Assembly: GCA_963210315.1 (NCBI GenBank)
Contig: OY723285.1
Coordinates: forward strand, 310,001-374,000
Origin: Rhynchopus euleeides
Lineage: Eukaryota > Euglenozoa > Diplonemea > Diplonemida > Diplonemidae
Direction: 5' to 3'
Length of the DNA stretch: 64,000 bases
Shown: positions 30,441 through 41,468 of the stretch, one piece after another
How positions within the stretch are numbered: the first letter of the stretch is position 1
Layout: each line of letters starts with the position of its first letter
The notes under the pieces: generated by a model
What the model was told of the DNA's origin: nothing
The model's database searches: none
What the model saw: only the letters and a program-made list of their open reading frames with translations
Position numbers and translations under genes: made by a program

Positions 30441-32505
30441 AGTGCCGAGGGGCATTTACGCTTTCGACTGGAATACCGAGCCTGACCCGGGGAGACACAA
30501 TCGTGCCACAATCGTGAGGGGCATACTCTCTTGATTGAGAAATACACCTTTTTTGCCCGAGCGACGGCACCTGAAGGCGGAAGGGTGGCCTGTCACACAC
30601 AGCCTGCCAGATCCAGCTCGAGCACGGTGACGCGACGTGAGCTTTCCGAGGGCGACAGTTTTCGTGTACCAATGCAACGCCCCCGGACACGCCCCCGAGA
30701 AGCCGGCACGTCTGTCGTGCCCAGCTTATCTGCGCGAATGCCGACTACGCGCACCCCGGCGTCAAGCGGATGCCCGCACACGCCCCAAGCGGGGCATACT
30801 CCGTCGAAGCATAGTCTCCCTGCCGGGGGACACACATTCAAGCCTGCATTATTCACAGGGGTCAGGGGGAGTTCCGGGCGTCTGTGGCCCGGTGTTGAGA
30901 CGTACGACCTCACAGTTCCATGCAGGGAAGGGGAGCTGCTGACTGGACACCTGCGAGGTGCCGTGGGACATACACAGAGATCAGGTATCCAACACAGCCG
31001 AGACGCTCTCCCAAGCTGCACTGCTCGGGGAGCAAAAGAAGCAGCGACTGAGAGACGCGTCCGCATCGCCTGTGTCAGCGGTGCCGCCGCTGAGGGGGTC
31101 CACCGAAACCGCAGCCATGGCAGCGGGCCGAGATCATTCCACAAGGTTGGGGGGCAGTCGGCCAGTCTTCCCGAGTACCCAGCAGCCTACTCGACAAGCC
31201 CGAACAGCGACTGCAGCGTGCGACAAGCTCCGGTCCGCGGGGACTCACCTCTCTCATTAAGAAGGCGACTCCGAGAATCCTTCTGGCATGCCCACACCTC
31301 CAGGGCCTCGAATTTCCTCACGCACCGGGAAATACGCCCTCCACACTGAGTCCGGGCGTTACCACTGAATCGACGCCACGTGGGGCCACAGGGCCTCCGT
31401 TTGATGCGCTGTCTACGAGGCGGGCGATGGGGCAGGTACAGTGGGGATCAGCCCAGTGGGAAGGGGGCCGCAGGAACGTGTTGTCCACCGCTCGAGCGGA
31501 GTTCAGGAGACGACAGTGCGCGCGATCGCCCTCGTTCACCCAGAAGGGCCGGCACCTCTCACACCTACCCCTGGGCACTCCATGCAGCGTCTCCAGTGCG
31601 CCATGAAGAGGCGCGTTGGGCTTCACCCCGCAACTCGCTCGCAGCCAGCGAAGACCGGAGAGGACACAGAGAGCCACAGAGCGATCGAGATCACGCCGGA
31701 AAGCACCGGGTGTTGGCCGGGCTCCCGAAGGGCGAGAGTTTAAGACGGCCGGACAGTAGACTGCTGCGGAGGAGCTGGGAGGCGAGTTTCAGACTGTGAT
31801 TTCTCGATCCGCCGAGCCCTGTCCCCAGGCGAGAGCTGCCGGGTCATGGTGGCTGAATATGCACGAGCGTCGCGGTGGTGGTGCTGGGAGCGCACCAGAG
31901 GACTGTCACGCTGAGGGGCTGGGCATGGCCACTGACTACCTGGATACGGCCGTCTCAGTGCATCGCCCGGGGTGCAAAACGACATCGAGGATGTCAGGAA
32001 GAAGGGTCATGTGGGCACACACCAATATGTCGGAGACGTGAAGAAGCCTCGAGGGGAAGGGTTCCCCAGGGGATGGAGGATCCCGAAGAGGTACAGGGTG
32101 AGGATTCAAATACCCGGAGTGGGAAACGCACCAGACGTCGGGGGTCAGCCAAGAGCGGGTGGTTGCAGCACAGGCGGGGCTGTGTGCAACCTTTGCCCCT
32201 TTAGTTTCGCCGGGTTGAGACGCATCAACTCTCTCGCCGGGTGCGGCAACTGGAGAGACAGGCATGTTGTCGATAGGGCACACCAAGGATCACGAGGCTG
32301 ACCACACGACGGCGGCACACGGCCGAGGCAGGCGGATCCCCTCAGCGAGTGAGGTTCGATCGTTTTCCGTACAAGGTGCTCGTGACAACGTAGAAAGCGG
32401 TACATTACCATCGGAGGGATGCATACGATGGGCGACGGAGCCTGATCACTTCAATAGTAGACCGTTCGCGCGGCGTCCCTAAGTCCTTGGGTCCTAAGGG
32501 TCCTG
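30441..32505. other. Gene-free stretch (weak open frames only)
   Basis: Open frames occur, the longest 30531-31349 on plus (272 codons), but the product is Arg/Ser/Thr/Pro-rich with no motif. I see no RNA gene or clear repeat. Confidence 0.4.
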
Positions 32506-32925
32506 GGTGGAAGCGTCCAATGCAACACTCACAGCATAGAGGCCAAGTGTTTCTCGTAGTATTTTGCACATAACACACCTGTGTGGTACGGGAAATGCTA
32601 CGAGGAACGCGATGGACTCGGGACTGCTGCTGGCCTCTCTTGCTATGGTTTACTTATGTTTCGTGCTCCACCTGCTCCACCTCATTCTGCACTTCAGATG
32701 ATCCACTTCACGTGGGTTACGGGGTTTGGGACAACGATGATATGTTGTGTCCGACGACAAGGTAAGGTAAGCTCATCGAGGTACACCAAACCGGAGTTGT
32801 CAAATCAAAAAAAAATATGGGGGGGGGGGGGGGTTTCAAAGTGCAAGAGGTGGAGCCCGTTCAACAGGTGGAAGCGTCCAATGCAACACTCACAGCATAG
32901 AGGCCAAGTGTTTCTCGTAGTATTT
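32506..32925 (+). repeat. 59-bp direct repeats around a ~300-bp insert
   Basis: GGTGGAAGCGTCCAATGCAA...CTCGTAGTATTT occurs at 32506-32564 and again at 32867-32925. Between them is the 251-bp repeat copy 2 (32562-32812) plus a G run. The start GTGGAAGCGTCCAATGCAA resembles the YR family 1 core (GTGGAAGCGTCAACGC), so this may be a core-mediated insertion. Confidence 0.7.
32562..32812 (+). repeat. 251-bp direct repeat, copy 2
   Basis: Partner of 20529-20779. Here it is embedded between the 59-bp repeats. Confidence 0.85.
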
Positions 32926-32958
32926 CCTGCGGTGTGAGCAGCACAACCCCACAAATCG

Positions 32959-33180
32959 TACTTCTCGCTTTATGGTCGACACCTGTTGGTCCAGCATCTG
33001 TCTGGGGGAACAGATCCGGGCTATTTTTCGCTACAAGAGCGCACACACTTGAGTCTCAGGGCTGTGTTGAGGCCCGTGCGAAGTCGCATGAAGGTGCTGA
33101 CCCTAAAGCTGTTCGGTCAATACGACCTCTCTCTTTCGTTGCTTCACGACCTCGCTATGCTTCGCCGCCCGCAACGTGAG
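32959..33180 (-). repeat. Solo recombination site of YR family 2
   Basis: The left part (TCGTACTTCTCGCTTTATGG...) matches the 3' arm of the retrotransposon at 46002-50607. The right part (GTCTCAGGGCTGTGTTGAGG onward) matches its 5' arm. They meet at GAGCGCACAC with nothing between. It is diverged (roughly 75-80% by eye), so older than the full copy. Confidence 0.65.
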
Positions 33181-33447
33181 CACTGAAACCTTCCGACAGT
33201 CCAAGCCCTGTGGTTGGCAGGGCTGTGAACATATTGATCGGAACGCAGCTGGAATTCGCACAGGACCCAGGGTATATAGGCCAGGATAGGGGAACAGCGA
33301 TCTGATAAAATGGAGGCCTTCGCTCTGCGTCAAACTGTGCCACTGTTTGTCACACTACTGACCGAAGGTCCCAATAAGTGGAATGATCCTCAATTTGACA
33401 ACACGACCGCAGCAGGAGACACCGCACGACGAGCCCCACTGCCCGCA

Positions 33448-36400
33448 CTACACCGGGAGGCTGGAGCGGTAACGAGAGCGCCCGAACGCCGCTGTGTATG
33501 TCCTCGATTGGTGCAAGGGCGCATTGCTGAGTGGAGAGCGCAGCGGGGAGCGCATCGGGGATCGCACGGGGCTGCCCCCAGGCGACGGCGGAGACGTGCG
33601 CGAGGGTGTCACATTCCTCCGCCCTCTGCCGATACGCAGAGACGACTTCGGCAGCAGCGGCCTGTTCCTCCTCGGGGTGTCGTCACTGCGGACATCGGGG
33701 TCCTCCATGGATCCAAACCTGTGTGGGGGGCTGTTGGACGACGGGAAGGAGCCACGCATCGACTTGTAGCTGCCGGTCTGCGACAGCACCGGCTGGGAGG
33801 GCGTCAGCCACGGGGACCCCGAATGGTTGCCGTATGTCCTCGCCGCGGGCACCCAGGACGTGTTCAGCGTGGCGTCGTCCGACAGGGACCCCATCTCATC
33901 CTCCTCCGCCACCACACCCTCCTCCTCGTCCTCCACCGCGAGCGCTGTGAGGCGCCCGTCCGCGACGCTGCCGCTGCCGCTGCCCATCTCCACCTCCTGC
34001 AGCAGGGATGCGTCCACCTCTGCGAACTTCTGCAGCTCGTGTTTGACCTTCACGTTGTACCGCAGCAGGTCCAGGGTATACGTCATCCCGTCGTACATCG
34101 TCCGCACCAGAGACAGCACCATGCCCAGCAGCAGCAGCAGCGACCCCACCATCAGCACAGGGCTGTCACGCTGCTGCATCGCGAAGACAATGCCGTACAG
34201 CATCATGCCGACAGCTGGGGCGGTGTACATCACCAGCACAACGTGGTTCAGCATAGGCGGGATGAACGGCCTGTGGAGATACGCGGACACCGCAAGCGCC
34301 GCGAAGACGGCACACATCGAGAAGGCCTTTGCAGCACACCCGCCCCACGTGGAGGCGCGGATGCCGCTGAGGCTGAGCAGCACAAGCACCTGCCCCGCCT
34401 CGACCAGCACGTAGCGGCCGTTCTGCGTGACCCACCACCCCGGGCTGTAGGAGTAGTTTTCGAAGAGCACACCCATACGCTCCGTGTGCACCTTGCCGTG
34501 GTTGCTCTCCCACACCTCGCTGCCGAAGACGTATCGGATGAACCACCCTGTGCGTGCAGGGTCGTAGTTGCAGGTGCGCACCGCAGAGCGGAAGGTCCGC
34601 TCCCTGCAGCTCGCCCAGAGGAGCCCCAGCATCCCGAAGGTGACCAGCACGCCCATCAGGCCCACGAAGGTGTGCCCGGTGTGGAGCCCCTCATCCCGCC
34701 CGAAGAGCAGGCCCAGCGATGAGTCCACGGTGCCCGGGAGGAAGAAGAGCGGGAGCAGGACGCCCGCAGAGGGGTACCGCAGGTAGGTCGATGCATGCTT
34801 CCAGCTGCCAGTGGTGTAGCCGCTGCCCTGCCGTGCGGCGATGGCCCAGGTGCCGAGGGCGAGCAGCAGCAGCCATGCGACGGACAAGAGGAGGTTGCCG
34901 ACAACGCAGCCTGCCCGGACGCTGCCCATCACGTGCATGCCTGTGGGGTGCAGCAGCCACGGCAGGTCGACGAGTTCGTGTCCCCCGTTGAGGCATTCGA
35001 GAGCGCCTGTGAGGGCGGCGAGGTTACCGGCGCCGCCGCTGACGAGGGAGTATGTCACGGAGCTGGCAGTGCCGGGTGCGAGGGCCTGCGGTGCTGAGGG
35101 GGGATCCGTTGCATTGAGGCTGCCGGGTTCGGTGTCGGGGATTTCCAATGGTTCCGCAGGCGGGTGTGTGGGTGCGGGTGGTGGTGCATGTGAGACAGGT
35201 GCGTATGACGGTGCAGATGTTAGAGGCGCACCCGTGGCAGGCACAGTCGTCGCAGGTGCGGGTGTTGCAGGTGTCGGTGTAACGGGTAGAGGTGTCACAG
35301 GTGCGGATGTCGGAGGTGCAGATGTTGCAGGCGCAGGCGTTGAGTGTCTAGGTGATGGAGGTGCAGGTGTATCAGGCATAGATGTCGCAGGTGCAGGTGT
35401 GAGGGGTGCATAGGTTGCAGGTGCATATGTATGAGGCACTGACGTTGCAGGTGCGGGTGTGACAGGTGCAGGTGTCCTCGGGGAAGGCGTCGCAGGTGCA
35501 GGCGTTGCAGGTGTAGGTGTAACGGGTAGAGGTGTGACAGGTGCAGACGTTGGAGGGACAGGCGTCGGAGGTGCAGGTGTGACGGGCGCAAGTGTCCTCG
35601 GGACAGGTGCTGGAGGTGCCGGTGTCACAGGTGCAGATGTCGGTGCAAGTGTTATAGGTGAGGCTGTTGCAGGAGCAGAGGTTGGAGGTGCAGGTGTTGC
35701 AGGCAAAGGCGTCGGAGGTGCAGGTGTCACAGGTGCAGATGTTGGAGGTGCGGGTGAGACAGGTGTAGATGTAACGGGTAGAGGGGTCGCAGGTGCAGCT
35801 GTTGAAGGTGCGGGTGTCCTCGGGGCAGATGTTGGAGGCGCATGTGTGCCAGGCACAGACGACGCAGGTGCAGATGTAACAGGTAAAGGCGTCATCCCAG
35901 GTGCAGGCGTTGCAGGTGTAGATGTAACAGGTGCAGGCGTGACGGGCGCAGATGTTGGAGGCGCAGGTGTCGGGGGTACAGATGTCACAGGTGCGGATGT
36001 TGGAGGTACAGGTGTATCAGGCGTAGACGTCGAGGGTACAGGTGTTGGAGGTGCAGGTGAAACAGGTGCAGGCGTGACGGGGGCAGATGTTGGAGGTGCA
36101 GATGTCACAGGTGGAAGTGGTGCTAGTGTAACAGGTGCGGATGTTGGAGGGACAGGTGTATCAGGCGTAGACGTAGTAGGGTACAGGTGTAATAGGTGCA
36201 GGCGTGACGGGGGAAGATGTTGGTGCAGATGTCACAGGCGCAGGTGTGGCAGGTGCTGGTGTCACAGGTGCGGATGTTGGAGGTACAGGTGTATCAGGCG
36301 TAGACGTCGAGGGTACAGGTATTGGAGGTGCAGGTGAAACAGGTGCAGGCGTGGCAGGTGCTGGTGTAACAGGTGCAGATGTTGAAGGTACAGGTGTATC

Positions 36401-37135
36401 AGGCGCAGGCGTCGCAGGTACAGGTGTGGGAGGTGTTGATGTTGTAGGTGCAAGTGTCGCAGGTGCAGACGTTGTAGGTCCAGGCGTGTCAGGCGCAGAC
36501 GTCGCAGGTGCAAGTGTCACAGGCCCAGGCGTCGGCGGCGCAGGCGTCGAACCACACTGCCACAGCGTGAAGTCTGTCACCGTGCCGTCCAGAACAGAGC
36601 CCTTCGCGTGGTCCATGCCCACCATGTTCCGACTCCGATCCACATACCTCGGAACCCTGATGGTGCCTGTACTCCGCGCCACACCATCGACGTAGATGCG
36701 CGCATACGCGTATGTGCTGCTCCCCGTCATCCTGCGGATGACCACAGTCAGGTTGAACGCTGTCCCGATGGGCACTTTGCTGGTGTCCCAAACGACAGTT
36801 CCCGTGGCGGCCCCGCTCACAACACTGACCCCCAGGCGTCCTGCTTTGGAAATGCCGATCAGCAGGTTGTCGGATAGGGGCCCGTTTGAGAAGTCGACAA
36901 TGAAGACTTCATTGGCCGCATCAATGCTGTTCACCGTCACCTTCGCAGCGATCGTCAGCGACCCACCGAAGAACAGCGGCGTGCTGATGTTGAACTGCGA
37001 CGGGTCGCCCGGGTCTGATGCGCTTACAACCACGGTTGGAACACCACACGGATCGGCCTGGGCGGAGCAGCCCTGCACCGCGAAGCACACCAAGAGGACA
37101 CACGCCCCATGCACATCCTTCGTCATGCGTGGCAT
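33448..37135 (-). pseudogene. Seven-helix membrane protein with lectin-like-fold ectodomain and Pro/Thr stalk; frameshifted
   Basis: Two frames make one gene. From Met 37135: a signal peptide (CVLLVCFAVQGCSA), then a ~165-residue LamG/concanavalin-like domain (FGGSLTIAAKVTV, AYARIYVDG, GTVTDFTLWQCG), then a long TPAP/TSAP stalk. Near 36175-36185 one extra base shifts the frame. The second frame continues the stalk, then seven hydrophobic helices (~34960-34080) and an acidic/Ser-rich tail to 33448. The design equals the WSC protein at 7739 with another ectodomain. About 1,230 residues if repaired. The shift sits in a 15-bp repeat unit, so assembly error or slippage is as likely as true loss. 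An upstream in-frame Met at 37204 would hide the signal peptide. Confidence 0.75.
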
Positions 37136-37208
37136 ACGCACCTGGGTGTGTGTGATGATGATGTGGCACGCAACACGGGATGCAAGGAGACTGCCACAAA
37201 CCAAGGCA

Positions 37209-37230
37209 GCGGGGGGGGGGGGGGGGGGGG
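37209..37230. repeat. Poly-G tract
   Basis: About 20 consecutive G, just upstream of the start of the seven-helix gene. It is prone to sequencing and assembly length error. Confidence 0.8.
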
Positions 37231-37527
37231 TGCACCGCCATCACACGGCCACGAACAGCGCGCTCCGGAGCAATACGCCCTTCGCGGGAGGCTGCCAACC
37301 TTTTCGGAATTGTAAGGAACTCGCACCACACCCACGCATGCTGTGTGCACATCCTGTATTGGACCGGATGCCTTTGCCCAGTGTCAACACAATCTGCTGT
37401 GTGCCAGGCTTTAACTCCTGATTCTGTGAGGGGATCAAGCACAAAGACATCACGACACGAACAACAACGGTCTCGGACAAAGAAACTGCGCACCGCCGGG
37501 TTGACCTGCGCGTGGCTCGATGTGCTA

Positions 37528-37612
37528 CACAGTGGACTCCAGCCACCTGAGCGGGAGTCTGGGAGCGGGAGTCTGAGAAGTCCCCCTAATGGGCGAAATT
37601 TCAGACTCCCGC
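37528..37612. mobile_element. Remnant of a CACGG-element terminus, second type
   Basis: CACAGTGGACTCCAGC, then GCGGGAGTCTGGGAGCGGGA, then GACTCCCGCTAGC resembles the right-hand terminus (52380-52442, 58894-58985) of the CACGG elements. It is followed by CTACTGGGGGG...CTAAATAGAAGG (37633-37680), a remnant of the G-rich end seen at 40405. Confidence 0.6.
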
Positions 37613-37699
37613 TAGCGCCAAAAACCCCCGCTACTGGGGGGGGGGGGCTAAATAGAAGGGGGGATCAAATACAAGGGGGGGGGGAGGATTGCCGGGTTT

Positions 37700-37970
37700 C
37701 TTTTGTTTTGCTTGTGCGACCTTCTGGCCACCTGCACGTTGGGCATGGAGTGGAGGTGAAAAGCGTAGCGACCGTGATTCCTTCTTCCTTAATGATGCGT
37801 TGACGCTTCCACCACCCTTTAGCCTGCTGCTTTGATGTGGGTGTGGAGCACATGTGAACACGAGATAGCAAGACACACAATCAGGTCGTCGGAAGCACTC
37901 CTACACTTTTACGCATCAGGCCTGGGTTCACTACCGTGTTTATTTCGACACACAAATGTGTGGTGGTCCG
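37700..37970 (+). repeat. Mosaic of dispersed repeat fragments
   Basis: 37700-37762 resembles 19062-19120. 37764-37815 (GATTCCTTCTTCC...GCGTTGACGCTTCCACCACC) resembles 44414-44470 and contains a YR-core-like GCGTTGACGCTTCCAC. 37848-37920 (CACATGTGAACACGAGATAG...) resembles 62888-62975. No gene. Confidence 0.6.
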
Positions 37971-38150
37971 GTTCAGGCACTTAGGTAGGAAACGGGGCAC
38001 ACTGTTTCAGCGATCTTACGTTGTCCCCTCCCCTGTGCACCCGAAACCCCAGCGACCCTCTGATACGACGTGGAGGGCGGGGCTGGAGAGGGGTTTGTCC
38101 TGCTACGTGCGATGGTTGCTACTACCTTTTCGCCACGTTAGCATTTGCAA

Positions 38151-38624
38151 TACAGTATACCAACAAACACCGGTGGGGTAAAAACCCACTAAATTATTGA
38201 TATCCATGTGACAATGCGTCGGAAGTCGAAACGCCGGTTGGACACACGGCATCCTAGCAAGGTGGTCAGCGAGAGCCCGGTGCATCGGGCCGCGATGCGG
38301 CAGCAGAGGAGCGAGGGCAAAGATACGACCCTTGTGAACAAGGGTGCCCAGTGGCGGCGAGGTGGTGAAGTGGGATTGGCTGGTTGAACCCCAAAGGAAC
38401 AAATAAAGCTGGGCATCTTCTTTGAAATCCCCCAGAGTGATGCGCAGCGTAGTGGGGTGGGTGAGTGGTCAAAAATCGCATTGTGAAAAAATTGTGAAAA
38501 TCCACCGGTGGGGTAAAACATCGGTGGGTACAGACCCACCTTAGCTCCCCAAAATCGCAAAATCCACCGGTGTTTACACCCCTCCGGTGTTTTTACCCCC
38601 ACCGGTGTTTGTCGGTATACTGTA
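38151..38624. mobile_element. TIR element (MITE) with TA ends
   Basis: TACAGTATACC at 38151 with ACAAACACCGGTGGGG inside is mirrored by the complement ending GGTATACTGTA at 38624. The inverted repeat is ~34 bp with one mismatch and a one-base length difference. If the outer TA is the target duplication, the element proper starts with CAGTATACC, as in Tc1/mariner/pogo relatives. The CCGGTG motif repeats several times inside (38509-38605). No coding capacity. Confidence 0.7.
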
Positions 38625-38828
38625 GCCAGACAGAAGAGCGTCGAGTCCGCATTTGACACACAAAACCCCCAACCGAAACTTTTTTTCCTATATGGTGGGG
38701 CGTGTGTATAGAGCACGTTTGGTTCCTGCCTTTTTTTTGGTGTCCTTTTTTTTGTCGGGTTTTTTTTGGCGACAATTACCGGCCTTCGATGGTGGTTCCA
38801 CATTGCCCACACAGATAAACACAAGAAT

Positions 38829-38925
38829 GGGGGCCCTCGCGACCAGTCACAGCTCGTCAGTCAGTGAGGGGAAGGTCCGCCGCTCACTTTTTCTCACTCA
38901 GTCACACCTGGTAGCGAAGGCCCCC
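38829..38925. mobile_element. Small TIR repeat (GGGGGCCNTCGC ends)
   Basis: GGGGGCCCTCGCGACCAG on the left and CTGGTAGCGAAGGCCCCC on the right bound a 97-bp unit. Related ends occur at 19841-19903 and 33314-33371, and inside the long direct repeat (11290, 14552). Confidence 0.6.
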
Positions 38926-40159
38926 GAATGTACTGAATGTTGGGTTACACACCACGCCTCGTAGGGAGGAAACCGAAGGAAACCCGCTGTCCAGTACGGC
39001 AACCTATGACACGCCGCTAGGGCGCGATCGCCTCCTCAGCAAAGGGAAAGGAGGTCATGATTGAGGCACTCTGCGCCTGTACCCCGCTCTGGTCCGAGAT
39101 ACGACGGCGGCCTTCTGGGAGAGAAGATAAGAAGAAAACGTAAACATTTTCCTGCTTTGCGAAGAATGGATTTGAGGCTTGGCGGATGCGCCGAGGGCGC
39201 GGTTTCCAAGGCCTCTTAGCCTACGCAGTTTTGTGTTCTTTGACACTCGGCGTTTGGAGAGACAGGCAGCGGTCGGGTTGCCGCTGCATCCTCGTTTAAT
39301 TTTGATCACACACACTGATCGGGAGGGGGCACACGTAAGGTGGGGAAGGGGTGGGAAGCGAGGTCCTCAGAAACACCCAGGCGTCCCTGGAGCGCCGGGA
39401 CATCAAGCTCTTGATTAGACGGGCCTGAAGCGGACCCGTCAAGCCAGTCGGCCGTATCATTATCACCGGAGAGCGGGAAGGGGGTGTTCGAAGGAATCGA
39501 CAAGACAATGGGTGGGAGGAAGGCGTGCTGGAGCCGTGACGAGTATACGGAGGTCACAGAAGGATGCGCAGTCTACTTATACCATCCAAAACACAGCGCA
39601 GCTTTGTGTATTGGAGGAAATACGATACTAGTAAGGACTGGCGTCATCACCTCTGTCATGTTTCCGTTTTTCGTGCTCCGCACACCTTCTGTACTTCAGA
39701 CAACACAAACACACAACACACGGTCGTGAGATTTGTGCAGAGGAGTGGTGGAAGCGGTTATGGTCCTTCAATGGATGTATTTTTTACCACAACCAACAAA
39801 GGGAACCTGTCAGTGTCAAAAAGATAGTAGGCAGCGCTTGGGCAACAAATTCAACCTCCTCATCAGGCTGCGGCGTTGCTTTTGTTTTGCCCGGATTTGG
39901 CGCACAAACAACAGCCTTATTTGTTTGTCTAGAACAGCAAACAGCCACAGACAGAAGAACGTCGAGAACGCGTATTTCAAGTGCAAGGGAGAGGAGGCAC
40001 GTACGCCTCCTGCAGAAGGGGGGCACGCGGCTGAAGAAGCATGTGACGGAGTGCGCTTCGCAAAGCGACCGGTCGAAGGAGAGGCTCGCAGATGAGGCAG
40101 CGAAGGATTCGGCACCGAAGAGAGTGGTGGGAGCTGGGGGAGTCGAGGGGGGTGAAGGA
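38926..40159. other. Gene-free stretch
   Basis: No gene recognised. Open frames are short and without motifs. Confidence 0.4.
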
Positions 40160-40337
40160 AATGGAACACGATCGACACATCGTCACTGAACACGAAGGAA
40201 TGGGAGAGGGGAGAGGTTGTGAAACGCACACATCGACCTGTGATGAGGTGAGCAGTGACTGCATTTACGGCACTGCGCGTGCCGTAAACTCAAATCGGAC
40301 CTGCTTTCTCTTCCTCCTCATTGCATGATGCTACAAA
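40160..40337 (+). repeat. Dispersed ~190-bp repeat, copy 2
   Basis: Partner of 16539-16737. The best conserved part is TGCCGTAAACTCAAATCGGA, then CCTCATTGCATGATGCTACA. Confidence 0.6.
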
Positions 40338-40404
40338 ACTATATATGTGCCCCCTCTGAATCGTAAAGAGAGACAACAAGCCAATTGCTGCCGAAAGTTG
40401 TTTA

Positions 40405-41087
40405 CTGGGGGGGGGGCAAATACTAGAGGGCCCCTCTATTATTCACCGTGCCAGCCGACGAAAATGGGGGTTTTTGGACCCCCTCCACTATTTGCTTTTT
40501 TGGGGGGTGGAAATTTCGCGCTCTTGAATTTGGCTCTGTGCGGCTCTGAGTGGGGTCGTTTTGTCGGTCGACCACCTGATTTGATCCGAGTTTGGCGGGG
40601 CTGAGCGGTCTTATATGCCAAAAAAATCCACGATTTTCCAAATCAGCTGGGTCGATGTGTCAAACTTCATCTAGAAATGTGGGTCAGAGGCTGGTCCTCA
40701 GAGGATGTGACTGGGGGCAGCGAACACCCCACCTACCCATCCAGCGGGACCCCTTCTTTGGGTGTTCCAAAACGATGTTCCGAACGTTTGGAATTTGTGC
40801 AGATCGTAGTGGGTCATGGTGGTAGAGGTACCAAGCTTCACCCATGAAACCTGGGTCTGGTTCAGGGACTGGTAATGGGTGTCCAAAACCCCGTTCTTTT
40901 GAACGTTTGGGATCTGTGCGGATCGTGGTGGGGTCATTTTGGCTATGGGGTGTCTGCGAGCACCACTTACGGATGCAAAAAAAGGACTCACACCCCCCTC
41001 AATTATTCGGCCAGGTGCGCCGCCAAAACCGCCGATTTCCGTACCCCTCTATTATTTGACCCCCCGCTATTATTTGCCCCCCCCCAG
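40405..41087. mobile_element. TA-flanked TIR element containing satellite units
   Basis: CTGGGGGGGGG...CAAATACTAGAGGG on the left is mirrored by CCCCTCTATTATTTG...CCCCCCCCCAG on the right, with TA outside both ends (40403-40404, 41088-41089). The interior carries two copies of the ~190-bp satellite (near 40670-40960). No transposase. It ties the satellite to a mobile unit. Confidence 0.6.
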
Positions 41088-41468
41088 TAGTTGAAACGCA
41101 GACCCCACGCTTTGTGTACATCACGGGTCTGATGAAGTGGCGTGAGTGGGATCGCACGATCCAGCTAAGCACAGAAAGGTTCCCCACTATGTACACCCAA
41201 CACCACCCCAATTTCCAAACACATTCGAAGGCGCCCTGTTTTCTCCCCCGGAACTGACAGATCCCATCGAGTTGCACTTGAGAGGCATCAGTTGTTGCTC
41301 CCCACCAAGCCAGTGTTACGTGTCTGTGCTGTATCGAAAAATTCGTCGCGGGGGGATCTTGATTGCCTTCGAGTACCTGCAAACCTGCAAGGAAAGTAAA
41401 AACGTTATAACATCAGCCGCAGGTCCTGGACCAAGACAGCGATTTTCTGGACACAACCATTCTTCCTG

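Noticed and set aside
30531-31349. 272-codon plus-strand frame
   Set aside because: Composition Arg/Ser/Thr/Pro-rich, no motif, and several competing frames on both strands. Not supported as a gene.
20529-32812. The 251-bp direct repeats as LTRs of a 12-kb retrotransposon
   Set aside because: No TG...CA ends, no primer site, no target duplication. The retroelements inside have their own ends (A, core, B).
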